DNA from: Deltaproteobacteria bacterium
GTDB lineage: Bacteria; Desulfobacterota; Desulfobacteria; Desulfobacterales; Desulfosarcinaceae
DNA length: 64,000 nt
Reading direction: 5' to 3'
NCBI GenBank assembly: GCA_020444075.1
Contig: JAHLLR010000008.1
Span: 1-64,000 of the forward strand
Each line of letters starts with the position of its first letter. Position 1 is the first letter of the stretch. Position numbers and translations under genes: made by a program. The notes beneath the pieces were generated by a model. That model did not search any database and was not told the DNA's origin. It worked only from the letters and a program-made list of their open reading frames with translations. Of the stretch, positions 19,401 to 26,790 are shown in pieces.

Positions 19401-20060
19401 ACTCTGGAGCGGATGGACCAGCAGGCGTTGATTGACATGATCATGCTACCTGGTTTTTCCACAACGGATCAGGTTACCCATACCTCTGGACGCGGAGTCG
19501 GCATGGATGTCGTCAAACGCAACATCGAAAAGATCAATGGAACTTTGATTGTCGATACCCGACAGGATGTGGGCACCCGTATCAGGATAAAAATCCCGCT
19601 GACCCTGGCCATCATACCGGCCCTGATGATTCAATGCGGCGGCAGTCACATCACGGTGCCCTTGAGCGCTGTACAGGAGACCTTTCGACTGGACCGGGGA
19701 GAGATTTTTACCGTGGACGGCAGCGAGATGATGCATCTGCATGACGAGCCCCTGTCGCTGGTCCGGCTGACCGACCTGTTGAACATGCCGGTCCAGCCAC
19801 AGGCCAAATCGGATGGCCGGTTTTTCGTGGTGGTGGTCAAAGCCGCTAACGGTCGAACCGGTTTTATTGTGGATAAGCTGCTTGGACGGCAGGAGGTGGT
19901 GATCAAACCCCTGGAAGATTACCTGCAGGAAAACAGCGGGTTTTCAGGGGCGACCATTTTGGGTGACGGCAGTATCTCACTGATCCTCAATGTAGACGAA
20001 CTGGTGGTTATGGCCAAGGAACGGGAGTCCGAAAGAAGACTGGCCGCTGCCGTGCTGTGA
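16488..20060 (+). CDS. cheA: CheA sensor kinase with duplicated HPt module
   Basis: A 1190-residue histidine kinase, far longer than the usual CheA (about 650-750). HPt domain 1 has the phospho-accepting His at residue 46 in SMHTIKGASEYLGF, and an identical module places a second at residue 368. Each HPt is followed by a further helical segment (about 140-250 and 460-575). Acidic or low-complexity linkers follow (about 253-323 and 575-765), then the dimerisation helices (RKSIRVDADKVDDLMNQVGE), the ATPase (N908 in IIRNAVDHG, D948 in DDGKGID, GRGVGMDVV near 1005) and a C-terminal CheW-like domain (about 1045-1180). All kinase boxes are intact. Confidence 0.96.
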   Translation: MTDNSLLEDFADETREHLEELESSLLRLESDPADRELLNTIFRSMHTIKGASEYLGFERIARLTHRLENLLDLFRDGSLRADKVAVDLLIDARDRIGDLIAQVEDSGQESAEIDDLLERVDAVASGPAPTGGEAAPATVYDGEADAELFGIFMEQLAAGLGQLIETAVRMARGEAVVESVGALTDQVDRLAATANYMGYDALSAVYDDMLAVLVAFSSRSETAGADDIDALLQSTVVSGVNRIQDLFPTAEAIKTIDTRIAVEMPDSEPASQENDDLMLDEENQSAGALTEEMEADAHLSLEVENDLDLEPEEELPGKPVLQEADDSLLEDFADETREHLEELESSLLRLESDPADRELLNTIFRSMHTIKGASEYLGFERIARLTHRLENLLDLFRDGSLRADKVAVDLLIDARDRIGDLIAQVEDSGQESAEIDDLLERVDAVASGPAPTGGEAAPATVYDGEADAELFGIFMEQLAAGLGQLIETAVRMARGEAVVESVGALTDQVDRLAATANYMGYDALSAVYDDMLAVLVAFSSRSETAGADDIDALLQSTVVSGVNRIQDLFPTAEAIAAIDMTVLAAAPAGCVPGNQSSETGSSPTSDIADLLAGLPAIADDERESLLSKTLDETFSSMRNSDADDSGDAQIDGDPIAMQFSSEADGSDFKLPPSGMKGDRDEALAILDDFGVDRNDAGESPAWMPAGSEGDGDGDLWPEAATISIPEPQMPVIDPETTARAIDFSTPATPQPTAADEPEPEVFSARSTIRKSIRVDADKVDDLMNQVGELVVNRSSFAQLFSEMRELTHYLNHRFPMDKADQRLVSGFSARLNDATTVLGRVSSELQEQVMKVRMLPISRLFNRYPRLVHDLLRESDKKIQLQFRGEETELDRMVIEQLADPMIHIIRNAVDHGIESRDDRKRKGKPESGVLLLEAYHEGSNVIIEVTDDGKGIDLSRIRQKAVEKQMADRETLERMDQQALIDMIMLPGFSTTDQVTHTSGRGVGMDVVKRNIEKINGTLIVDTRQDVGTRIRIKIPLTLAIIPALMIQCGGSHITVPLSAVQETFRLDRGEIFTVDGSEMMHLHDEPLSLVRLTDLLNMPVQPQAKSDGRFFVVVVKAANGRTGFIVDKLLGRQEVVIKPLEDYLQENSGFSGATILGDGSISLILNVDELVVMAKERESERRLAAAVL
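16498..17245 (+). repeat. Internal direct repeat of cheA, copy 1 (748 bp)
   Basis: By eye this 748-bp block is identical to 17464-18211, offset by 966 bases (322 codons, in frame). It encodes the first HPt domain and the following helical segment. The flanking bases differ on both sides. Confidence 0.93.
17464..18211 (+). repeat. Internal direct repeat of cheA, copy 2 (748 bp)
   Basis: Second copy of the 16498-17245 block. The 218 bases between the copies (an acidic linker) are not repeated after copy 2, so this is not a simple tandem duplication of a whole 966-bp unit; gene conversion between two older modules would explain it. Confidence 0.93.
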
Positions 20061-20192
20061 CCGCTCAACGCGAATTAATTTCATCTCGTATTCAACATGA
20101 TACCGAGCGGCAAGGCGGATCCCACGGCATTGAAAGCACCGATCTCGAGTTTGAATGCGAATTGTGATTAGAAATGGACTGACACGCGGAAC

Positions 20193-21656
20193 ATGGGAAC
20201 CAAAGCCCCTTCATCCTTAAATCATCCGCCGGACGCGGATTGTGGATTTGCCGGGACGCTGAAGAACATTCAGCTCAACGACTTGATCCAGATGTGCTGT
20301 CTGTCGGCTTCCAGTATCTGTATGCGGGTCACCAAGGACGAGCGTATCGGTACGATCTTCATCGTTGACGGCGAGATCGTTCATGCCGCCTGCGAGGACA
20401 TCGAGGGAGAAGAGGCGTTCTATCGGATTTTGGGCTGGCAGACCGGTAGCTTTGAGTCCATTGAAGTGTCGACGGTACCGCAACGGACCATTCAGAACAA
20501 CTACCATTATCTGATTATGGAGGCGGCCCGGCGTGTCGACGAAAAAGCCGAATTCGAATCAGAGCGATCTGCAACCGAGCATCGCCCACCCGAAGATGCC
20601 GCCGATGACCGACTGCGGGTGCTCATCGTCGATGATTCACCCATGATGCGTAAAATTCTATCCAGCATGTTGACTACCAGCAACCGCGTCAAAGTGGTGG
20701 GCATGGCCAGCAACGGCGAAGAGGCGATCTCCCTGATCGACGACCTCTCTCCGGACCTGGTGACGCTGGATGTGAATATGCCGGTGATGGACGGCACCAG
20801 TACGATCAAGCACATCATGATCAAAAAGCCTTGCCCGGTGGTGATCACGTCCAATCCCGGTGACGGATCCCCGAAAGCGATTTTCAATTTTCTTGAACTG
20901 GGCGCTGTTGATTTTATGAGCAAACCCACCAAGAACCAGGACATCCTTGTTCAACAGCAGAAAATCATCGAGCGGATAAGGATCGCCGCCACGGCAAAGG
21001 TCGCCAATTTCAGGATAGCACGGATCCCTAAGGTAAAAACAGCAGTCATCCCGGCCGGCAGCCAGGCAGACTGGGCGTGTAGCCGTCTGGTCATTGTGAT
21101 CTCCGGTCCCGGTGGACATCCGGAGCAGATGAGCCTGCTGTCCGGTCTGGTTCCGGCCATGGCCGACGGTGATGGTGCTGTTGTGGCCCTTCAGAGCCTG
21201 CCGCCATCTTTCAGCGAGGCATTTGCCCGGTATCTGTTCGAACGGTGCGGATGCCAGGCGTCGCCCATCGATCAGGAGACGTCCCTTTCGACAGGTCACT
21301 GTTATGTAGGCATTCACGGTTGTCCCCTCACGGTGAAAATGAATGGCCAACGACCGGTCATCGTACCCGACGTCCCTGAAAACGGGGGATTCCATGTGGA
21401 CCGGCTCCTGTTAACCGCCGCATCAGTTTTCAAGCAACGCTTGACGGTGGTTTTGCTGTCCGGTGCCAACACGGGGGAACAATCGGGGTTAAGGGCGGTG
21501 CATGAAAACGGGGGGCGGATCATTCTTCGAACGCGGTCATCCGGAATGGTTGCCGAACCCCTCGATCATGTGATTGAGGCCGGTCTGGGCGATGAAGAGG
21601 TGAACCCCGCCGACCTGATAAAGACTGTTTTAAACGGGTTTGACCTGAAACCCTGA
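20193..21656 (+). CDS. DUF4388 + receiver + fully degenerate CheB-like protein
   Basis: A 487-residue protein. The N-terminal DUF4388/PATAN-like domain (about 14-110) contains FAGTLKNIQLNDLIQMCCLS and GTIFIVDGEIVHA. A receiver (about 145-262) has VLIVDDSPMMRKI and LDVNMPVMDG with the phospho-Asp. The last 200 residues follow the CheB layout, but the serine loop is VISGPGGHP (Ser shifted), the His segment is LQSLPPSFSEAF (Ser for His) and the Asp motif is LSGANTGEQSG (no GxDG). All three catalytic positions appear lost. It probably acts as a phosphorylation-dependent adaptor for CheA rather than an esterase (inference). Only a weak ribosome site precedes ATG 20193. Confidence 0.82.
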   Translation: MGTKAPSSLNHPPDADCGFAGTLKNIQLNDLIQMCCLSASSICMRVTKDERIGTIFIVDGEIVHAACEDIEGEEAFYRILGWQTGSFESIEVSTVPQRTIQNNYHYLIMEAARRVDEKAEFESERSATEHRPPEDAADDRLRVLIVDDSPMMRKILSSMLTTSNRVKVVGMASNGEEAISLIDDLSPDLVTLDVNMPVMDGTSTIKHIMIKKPCPVVITSNPGDGSPKAIFNFLELGAVDFMSKPTKNQDILVQQQKIIERIRIAATAKVANFRIARIPKVKTAVIPAGSQADWACSRLVIVISGPGGHPEQMSLLSGLVPAMADGDGAVVALQSLPPSFSEAFARYLFERCGCQASPIDQETSLSTGHCYVGIHGCPLTVKMNGQRPVIVPDVPENGGFHVDRLLLTAASVFKQRLTVVLLSGANTGEQSGLRAVHENGGRIILRTRSSGMVAEPLDHVIEAGLGDEEVNPADLIKTVLNGFDLKP

Positions 21657-21726
21657 CCCGGTACGCTGCCGCGCTGGTGGCCGGCAAGCTGCCTTCATAT
21701 GGCTATTTGCCCGAGGAAAATAAATA

Positions 21727-22680
21727 ATGATCATTGTATGTCAGAAATGCAGAACCCGCTTTCATCTCGATGACGATGCAACCGACAAATCATCCTTCGT
21801 GGCGCGCTGCACGGTTTGTGGTCATCTCTTTTCCGCATACAAGCCTAACCGTGTTCAGGAGATCACGTTTCTCGATCTTGAAAAGACCCGGCGGGATGAC
21901 GCCAGCGATCATGTGATGACCATCAGCAACCGAAAAGGCGGGGTCGCCAAAACCACCACCTGCCTGAACCTTGGCGTTTCACTGGCTCTGCACAATAAGA
22001 AGGTACTGCTTGTGGACTTCGATGCCCAGGCCAACCTGACCCTTTCATTGGGGCAAAAAAAGCTGCCCACGTTTTATGATGCCCAGAAAGCAATCGGCAA
22101 ACCGCTGGACGATTTCATCATTGCGACCCAATATCCCAATCTCTGGCTATTGCCTTCCGGCCGGAACATGGTTCTTCTCAATAAATTGTACTTCGGGGCA
22201 CAGCATTTCGAATACATGCTCAAGGACCGGCTGAGAAGCATCAAAGATCAATTTGATTTTATTCTGATCGACACCCCCCCTTCAATCGAATTTTATACGT
22301 TAAATGCCCTTACCGCGTCGAACCGGGTGCTGATTCCCTGCCAGTGCGATTATTTGTCCACCCATGGAGTGGACCAGGTGATGCGGCTGATTTCGCTGAT
22401 TCGGAAAAATTCCAACCCCCTGATTCAGTCCCGTATCCTGTTCACCATGATGGACCGGGCCAGCCGTTCATCCCGACTGATTCTTTCCAAAATCAAAGAC
22501 CTTTACCAGGGTCAGACCTTCAATACGGTCATCGAGATGGATGGGGCCCTTAAAGATGCCCAGATTTTGAGTATGCCGGCCATCCACTACAGCCGGAAAA
22601 GTGTGGCCGGCACCCAGTATATTGAACTGGCCAAGGAGATCATTTCAAACCTGGATGATTCGGTGCCGTCAGTGCCATGA
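21727..22680 (+). CDS. ParA-family ATPase with N-terminal zinc ribbon
   Basis: A 317-residue protein. Residues 1-35 form an MJ0042-like zinc ribbon with Cys 5, 8, 28 and 31. Residues about 62-310 are a ParA/Soj ATPase: deviant Walker A in NRKGGVAKTTT (68-78), LLVDFDAQANLTLS (Walker A' region) and FILIDTPPS (Walker B). ParA proteins placed in chemotaxis clusters (ParC, PpfA) position receptor arrays and segregate them at division, and this gene directly follows CheA and the receiver protein. Its stop overlaps the HAMP gene's start (ATGA). The ribbon is identical in spacing to the one in the 14226 protein. Confidence 0.88.
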   Translation: MIIVCQKCRTRFHLDDDATDKSSFVARCTVCGHLFSAYKPNRVQEITFLDLEKTRRDDASDHVMTISNRKGGVAKTTTCLNLGVSLALHNKKVLLVDFDAQANLTLSLGQKKLPTFYDAQKAIGKPLDDFIIATQYPNLWLLPSGRNMVLLNKLYFGAQHFEYMLKDRLRSIKDQFDFILIDTPPSIEFYTLNALTASNRVLIPCQCDYLSTHGVDQVMRLISLIRKNSNPLIQSRILFTMMDRASRSSRLILSKIKDLYQGQTFNTVIEMDGALKDAQILSMPAIHYSRKSVAGTQYIELAKEIISNLDDSVPSVP

Positions 22681-23309
22681 CACCCCCCAACAGTTATTCG
22701 CTCCAGCGTACCATGATAATTTACATTCTTTTAATCGGGTTTGCCGCCTTGCTGGTGGCTTCCGAGTTTGTGTTGGACACGCATTCGACCGCGCTGAAAC
22801 TGGAGCTGACACGAAATTTCCAACAGTATGCCAGCGGGAAACTGGCTGAGGACCAAGTATACGAGCCACTGGTGAAAATTCGCAACAAGGCCATGATGAT
22901 GGTGGGGGTGATCCTGGCGGTGGTGGTCATCGTACTGACGATGTTCATTAAAACCATCACTGAACCCCTGCAGCATATGGTGGAGGTATCCAAGGCCATA
23001 TCCGCCGGAGACCTGAGCCAGACAACAGGAGTCGAGTCCAGAAACGAACTTTCCCAGTTATCCGCCGCCATCGACGATATGTCCACCAACTTGCAGGAGA
23101 TCATCATGCTTTCACGGTCGGTATGCGACTCTGCCAATCGCGTGACCACCAACACCATGGGGTTGATGAAAAATAAGCAGTTGGCACGTGGAAAGTCAGA
23201 GGTGATGGAACAGCAGCTCGCCCGCCTGGAATCCGAACTGACCATGCTTGGCCAGGTCATTGATTTTTTCAAACTCTATTCGGTGGACGACCAGCCATGG
23301 CCGGGTTGA
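22677..23309 (+). CDS. Two-TM HAMP-only membrane protein
   Basis: A 210-residue protein: TM1 at about 12-32, a short periplasmic loop, TM2 at about 70-92, then a HAMP domain (about 93-146; ITEPLQHMVEVSKAISAGDL through DDMSTNLQEI) and a helical tail. It lacks any recognisable output domain (no MCP hairpin, kinase or cyclase) and any sizeable sensor domain. It overlaps the ParA-like gene by 4 nt and the next gene by 13 nt, so all are translationally coupled. A membrane anchor or regulator for the chemosensory array or ParA is a reasonable guess only. Confidence 0.75.
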   Translation: MTPPNSYSLQRTMIIYILLIGFAALLVASEFVLDTHSTALKLELTRNFQQYASGKLAEDQVYEPLVKIRNKAMMMVGVILAVVVIVLTMFIKTITEPLQHMVEVSKAISAGDLSQTTGVESRNELSQLSAAIDDMSTNLQEIIMLSRSVCDSANRVTTNTMGLMKNKQLARGKSEVMEQQLARLESELTMLGQVIDFFKLYSVDDQPWPG

Positions 23310-24058
23310 ATCTTCTGGCTTTCCCGGCAGGGGTGATCATCGCTTCGCTGGCATCCGCTGTCGGCATCGGCGGCGGCATTTTGTGGATGCCCTTTTTTAT
23401 CATTTTTTTAAAGCTTCCGCCGGAAACCGCGGTGGTCACCTCGCTGCTGGTGCAGACGGCAGGCATGGGATCGGGCAGCGGCGCTTACATTAAAAAGAAA
23501 ACGACGGATCTTCGGCTGGCCGGTTTTTTTCTGCTGCTGGCCCTTCCCGGACTCGGCCTGGGAGCGCTGTTGACCCGGTTGCTGTCATCGGCCAACCTGG
23601 AGTTGGCCCTGGGGATACTGACTCTGACCACGGCCTTTATTTTCGTGTCGGCGAACCAGAAATACACCGATACGGGCCAGGACCGGGTTCCAGTAATACG
23701 AGCCCGTCATTATGGGTGGATCGTGTCGATAATGGCCGTGGCCAGCGGTATGCTCAGCGTGAGTATCGGCGAGTGGTTGGTTCCTCTCATGCGCAACCAG
23801 CTGAAGCTGCGCATGCGAGTCGCCGTCGCTACCAGTATTGTCACCATTTTCGGTACCTGTGTTGCCGGTTCCGCGTTCCATGTGATATTAGGCTCATCGG
23901 CCGATCTGATGGCCCTGGTCTGGGCCGTGCCCGGCGTGATCATCGGCGGGCAGATCGGCCCATGGTTTACCGAGAAGATCAATGAAAGAATGCTCAAGGA
24001 GGTTTTTATATTCCTGCTCACGCTCATCGGCATTCATTTGATCTACAACAGCTATTAA
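23297..24058 (+). CDS. TauE/SafE-family sulfite/anion exporter
   Basis: A 253-residue protein with about eight predicted helices. The N-terminal AGVIIASLASAVGIGGGILWMPFF is the TSUP/TauE signature, and a second related half begins near 140 (VSIMAVASGMLSVSIGEWLVP). Family members export sulfite, sulfoacetate or other small sulfur or carbon anions. The gene sits right before a SsuC/TauC-like ABC permease, which together suggests handling of an organosulfur compound: uptake by ABC and export of the sulfur product. The substrate is inferred from context alone. Confidence 0.85.
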   Translation: MAGLNLLAFPAGVIIASLASAVGIGGGILWMPFFIIFLKLPPETAVVTSLLVQTAGMGSGSGAYIKKKTTDLRLAGFFLLLALPGLGLGALLTRLLSSANLELALGILTLTTAFIFVSANQKYTDTGQDRVPVIRARHYGWIVSIMAVASGMLSVSIGEWLVPLMRNQLKLRMRVAVATSIVTIFGTCVAGSAFHVILGSSADLMALVWAVPGVIIGGQIGPWFTEKINERMLKEVFIFLLTLIGIHLIYNSY

Positions 24059-24079
24059 TCCCAAGGATTGTGACCTGGT

Positions 24080-24871
24080 TTGACTACAACGGTTCGGAGA
24101 AAAGGGGAGAAGCAACCCTACGCCTACCTGATGCCGTTTCTGGGCTTTTTCGCCCTGCTGCTGATTTGGGACGTATTGGCCCGTTTCAGCGGCTGGAGCC
24201 GGGAGGTGTTTCCGGGCCCTGTGGTGGTGCTGGTGAGCATGGGGGAACTGCTGGCCGACGGCACCCTTGTCAGGCATACCGTGGCCAGTCTGTTCAGGGT
24301 TACCGTGGGGTTTTACCTGGCCGCCGCATTGGGTATCCCCGTGGGCATCGCCCTGGGTATGATGAAGGCCACCAGATCCTTGATTAATCCGCTGATTCAA
24401 TTTTTGCGTCCCATATCACCGTTGGCCTGGATTCCCCTGGCCATGCTTTGGTTCGGCATCGGTGACCCGCCGGCCATCTTCCTTATTTTTCTGTCCAGCT
24501 TTTTCCCGCTGGTGGTTTCCACCACCATTGCCGTTGATGGTATTAATCCTACGTATTTTCATGTGGCGGCCAACTTCAATTTCTCCCGGACCGAGATCAT
24601 TACCCGACTGGTGATCCCCGCTATTATCCCTGAGGTCGTGACGGCCCTGCGGATGACGGTGACCATTTCCTGGCTGGTCGTTGTGGCCGCAGAGATGATT
24701 GCGGTGCAGTCCGGCCTGGGGTTTTTAATTTTGGATTCGAGGAATGCCCTTCGCATGGATTACGTCATGGATGGGATGATCGCCATTGGCCTGGTGGGAT
24801 TGACCCTGGATTACCTGATGCGCCAACTGGGCGACCTGGAATCCGCCAGTTGGCGCAAAATGACTCATTAA
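24080..24871 (+). CDS. ABC transporter permease, SsuC/TauC/NrtB type
   Basis: A 263-residue inner-membrane permease with about six helices and the BPD_transp_1 fold. PLAWIPLAMLWFGIGDPPAIFLIFL and the EAA-like loop NFNFSRTEIITRLVIPAIIPEVV are typical of sulfonate, taurine or nitrate importers. The start is probably TTG 24080 with AAGGA about 12 nt upstream; a later ATG at residue 17 is the alternative. It begins 21 nt after the TauE/SafE gene and is followed by its ATPase. Confidence 0.87.
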   Translation: MTTTVRRKGEKQPYAYLMPFLGFFALLLIWDVLARFSGWSREVFPGPVVVLVSMGELLADGTLVRHTVASLFRVTVGFYLAAALGIPVGIALGMMKATRSLINPLIQFLRPISPLAWIPLAMLWFGIGDPPAIFLIFLSSFFPLVVSTTIAVDGINPTYFHVAANFNFSRTEIITRLVIPAIIPEVVTALRMTVTISWLVVVAAEMIAVQSGLGFLILDSRNALRMDYVMDGMIAIGLVGLTLDYLMRQLGDLESASWRKMTH

Positions 24872-24882
24872 GGAGCAGCGCG

Positions 24883-25680
24883 GTGGGCCGCATCACCATC
24901 GAAAAGCTTAACAAAACCTACGCCAATCGCCGCAAGGATCCCCGCAGTGATGATGACCCGTTGCTGCGCCAGGGTGATCGGGTGGTCGTCCTTTTTGATA
25001 TCGATCTGAATATCATGGATGGTGAAATGGTGTGTTTCCTGGGGCCGTCGGGCTGCGGGAAATCGACGTTGCTCCGAATCATTGCCGGGTTCGAGGCGCC
25101 GTCGGATGGCCGTGTGCAAATTAACGGGAAACCGGTCAGGGGGCCTTCCGCCGACCACATTTTTGTGTTTCAGCACAGTGGCCTGTTCCCATGGATGACC
25201 GTTGCCGAGAATGTCGGCCTGGGGCTACGTCATCTGAAAAACCGCCGGGACAGGCAGGAGCATGTGTCGGAATTTATCGAGATGGTGGAATTGGATGGCT
25301 TTGAGCAGCACTATCCCCGGCAACTGTCGGGCGGGATGCAGCGCCGGGCGGAACTGGCCCGCGCCCTTGCCGTGAATCCGGATATCATGATTATGGATGA
25401 GCCTTTCAGCGGGCTTGACTTTCTCACGCATATGAAGATGCGCGAAGAAGTGGTCAATATGCATGCGTTCATTCAAAAGACGATCCTGCTGGTGACCCAC
25501 AACATCGATGACGCATTGATCATGGGGGACCGGATCGTTATTTTAGGAGGCAGTCCGACCCGGGTGATCATGGATCGAACGCTGGACTTTCCCCGACCCC
25601 GCGATTTTGAGAAATCCCCTGAATTGAGTTTGTTGAGAAGTGAGTTGTTCCTGATGATGGGGGTCAACTATGCGGTTTAG
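24883..25680 (+). CDS. ABC transporter ATPase, SsuB/TauB/NrtD type
   Basis: A 265-residue nucleotide-binding subunit. Walker A is GPSGCGKST, the Q-loop region is FVFQHSGLFPWMTVAENVGLGL, the signature is QLSGGMQRRAELARALAV, Walker B is IMIMDEPFSGLD and the H-loop is LLVTHNIDDAL, all intact. I chose GTG 24883 because AAGGAG lies 7 nt upstream; the frame is open 33 nt further and would overlap the permease. An insertion of about 20 polar residues lies after the first strand (RRKDPRSDDDPLLRQ), which is unusual for this family. Confidence 0.92.
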   Translation: MGRITIEKLNKTYANRRKDPRSDDDPLLRQGDRVVVLFDIDLNIMDGEMVCFLGPSGCGKSTLLRIIAGFEAPSDGRVQINGKPVRGPSADHIFVFQHSGLFPWMTVAENVGLGLRHLKNRRDRQEHVSEFIEMVELDGFEQHYPRQLSGGMQRRAELARALAVNPDIMIMDEPFSGLDFLTHMKMREEVVNMHAFIQKTILLVTHNIDDALIMGDRIVILGGSPTRVIMDRTLDFPRPRDFEKSPELSLLRSELFLMMGVNYAV

Positions 25681-26716
25681 CCTAAAACCACCGGCCGACT
25701 CCCGTCCGTTGACGCTGTCGACGAAACTGGGTCTTTTTTTTCTCGTCTGGCTGGTATTCATCTCATGGCTTCATTACCGGTTGAACCAGCGGCCGGTGAA
25801 CCGGAAGATCGTCCGTATGGGATATATGCCGGTGGTGACGAACCTGGCGGCCCCTCTTTTGGACTATGTTACCCGCCATGGCGCCGATGTTCATTTCGAA
25901 GCTGTGAAGTTTTCTTCCTTTGCTGAAATGGCCGAAGCCTTGCGAAACGACAGTATTCAGGCGGCGTTCATCATTGCACCGCTGGCCGTGGTACTTCGTC
26001 AGCAAGGGGTTGACGTGAAAGTGATACTGATCGGCAGCAGGCATGAAAGCACCCTGGTGGCGAGAAAAAATCTGAATGCGAAAAGGCTTGAAGACTTATC
26101 CGGCTGCACGATTGCGGTGCCCATGCGATATTCCGGCCACAATCTCTGCCTGCTGAAGATGATCGAGGAAAAGGGGCTTGGCGGAAAAATACGCGTGGTC
26201 GAGATGAACCCGCCGGACATGGCGTCGGCGCTGACCTCGGGTGCACTGGATGCTTATTTTGTCGGTGAACCGTTTGCCGCCCAGACCGTGCTGAGCGATA
26301 ACGCCGACGTGGTGGCCTATGTGGAATCCCTGTGGCCGAATTTTATTTGCAATCTCGTGCTGGTGAAAAACAGCTGGATTGACGCCGATCCGTCCGTTGC
26401 ACGAAAACTGGTAGAAATGGCCGCCCGTTCGGGGATCTGGGCCGGAAGCCATCCCGATCAGGCAGCCCGGATCGCTTCCGGTTACTGGAACCAGTCCGTT
26501 GAACTGGTTCGCTACGCCCTGACAACGCCAAAGGGGCGGGTGGTGTATGATCGATTTGTTCCAAAGGCAGCGGAAATCCAGATCCTGGCAGATCTCATGG
26601 TCCGTTATAATCTGGCGCGACAAGCCGATATCACGGGCTTGGTGGACGACCGTTTTGCTCTGGCTGCGTCCGTTGCAGGTATCGACGGCCTGGACAGCAT
26701 CCTCTTGAATAAATAA
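25670..26716 (+). CDS. ABC substrate-binding protein, SsuA/TauA/NrtA type
   Basis: A 348-residue protein whose first 40 residues contain one hydrophobic segment (LGLFFLVWLVFISWL), a signal anchor or uncleaved signal. The rest is an NMT1/SsuA-type binding fold: VRMGYMPVVTNLAAPLL, ALRNDSIQAAFIIAPLAVVL, DLSGCTIAVP and ALDAYFVGEPFAAQTVL. It overlaps the ATPase gene by 11 nt and completes the importer. Substrate unknown; sulfonates, nitrate or pyrimidine precursors are the family's usual ligands, and the TauE/SafE neighbour favours a sulfonate. Confidence 0.86.
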   Translation: MRFSLKPPADSRPLTLSTKLGLFFLVWLVFISWLHYRLNQRPVNRKIVRMGYMPVVTNLAAPLLDYVTRHGADVHFEAVKFSSFAEMAEALRNDSIQAAFIIAPLAVVLRQQGVDVKVILIGSRHESTLVARKNLNAKRLEDLSGCTIAVPMRYSGHNLCLLKMIEEKGLGGKIRVVEMNPPDMASALTSGALDAYFVGEPFAAQTVLSDNADVVAYVESLWPNFICNLVLVKNSWIDADPSVARKLVEMAARSGIWAGSHPDQAARIASGYWNQSVELVRYALTTPKGRVVYDRFVPKAAEIQILADLMVRYNLARQADITGLVDDRFALAASVAGIDGLDSILLNK

Positions 26717-26718
26717 AA

Positions 26719-26745
26719 AGCCTCCGCGGGAATGCCACGGAGGCT
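26719..26745 (-). terminator. rho-independent terminator of the MglA operon
   Basis: Stem AGCCTCCG (26719-26726) pairs with CGGAGGCT (26738-26745). On the minus strand the stem is followed by a T-run, so it ends the transcript reading from 28498 down. The plus-strand side lacks a T-run, though it may still slow transcripts from the ABC operon. Confidence 0.75.
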
Positions 26746-26790
26746 TGACGGTTTCAGCTTTCATGTGACCGGGTTGCCGGGACCGCAGTA

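Noticed and set aside
26719-26745. Terminator of the ABC operon (plus strand)
   Set aside because: The T-run lies on the minus-strand side only, so it chiefly serves the MglA operon.
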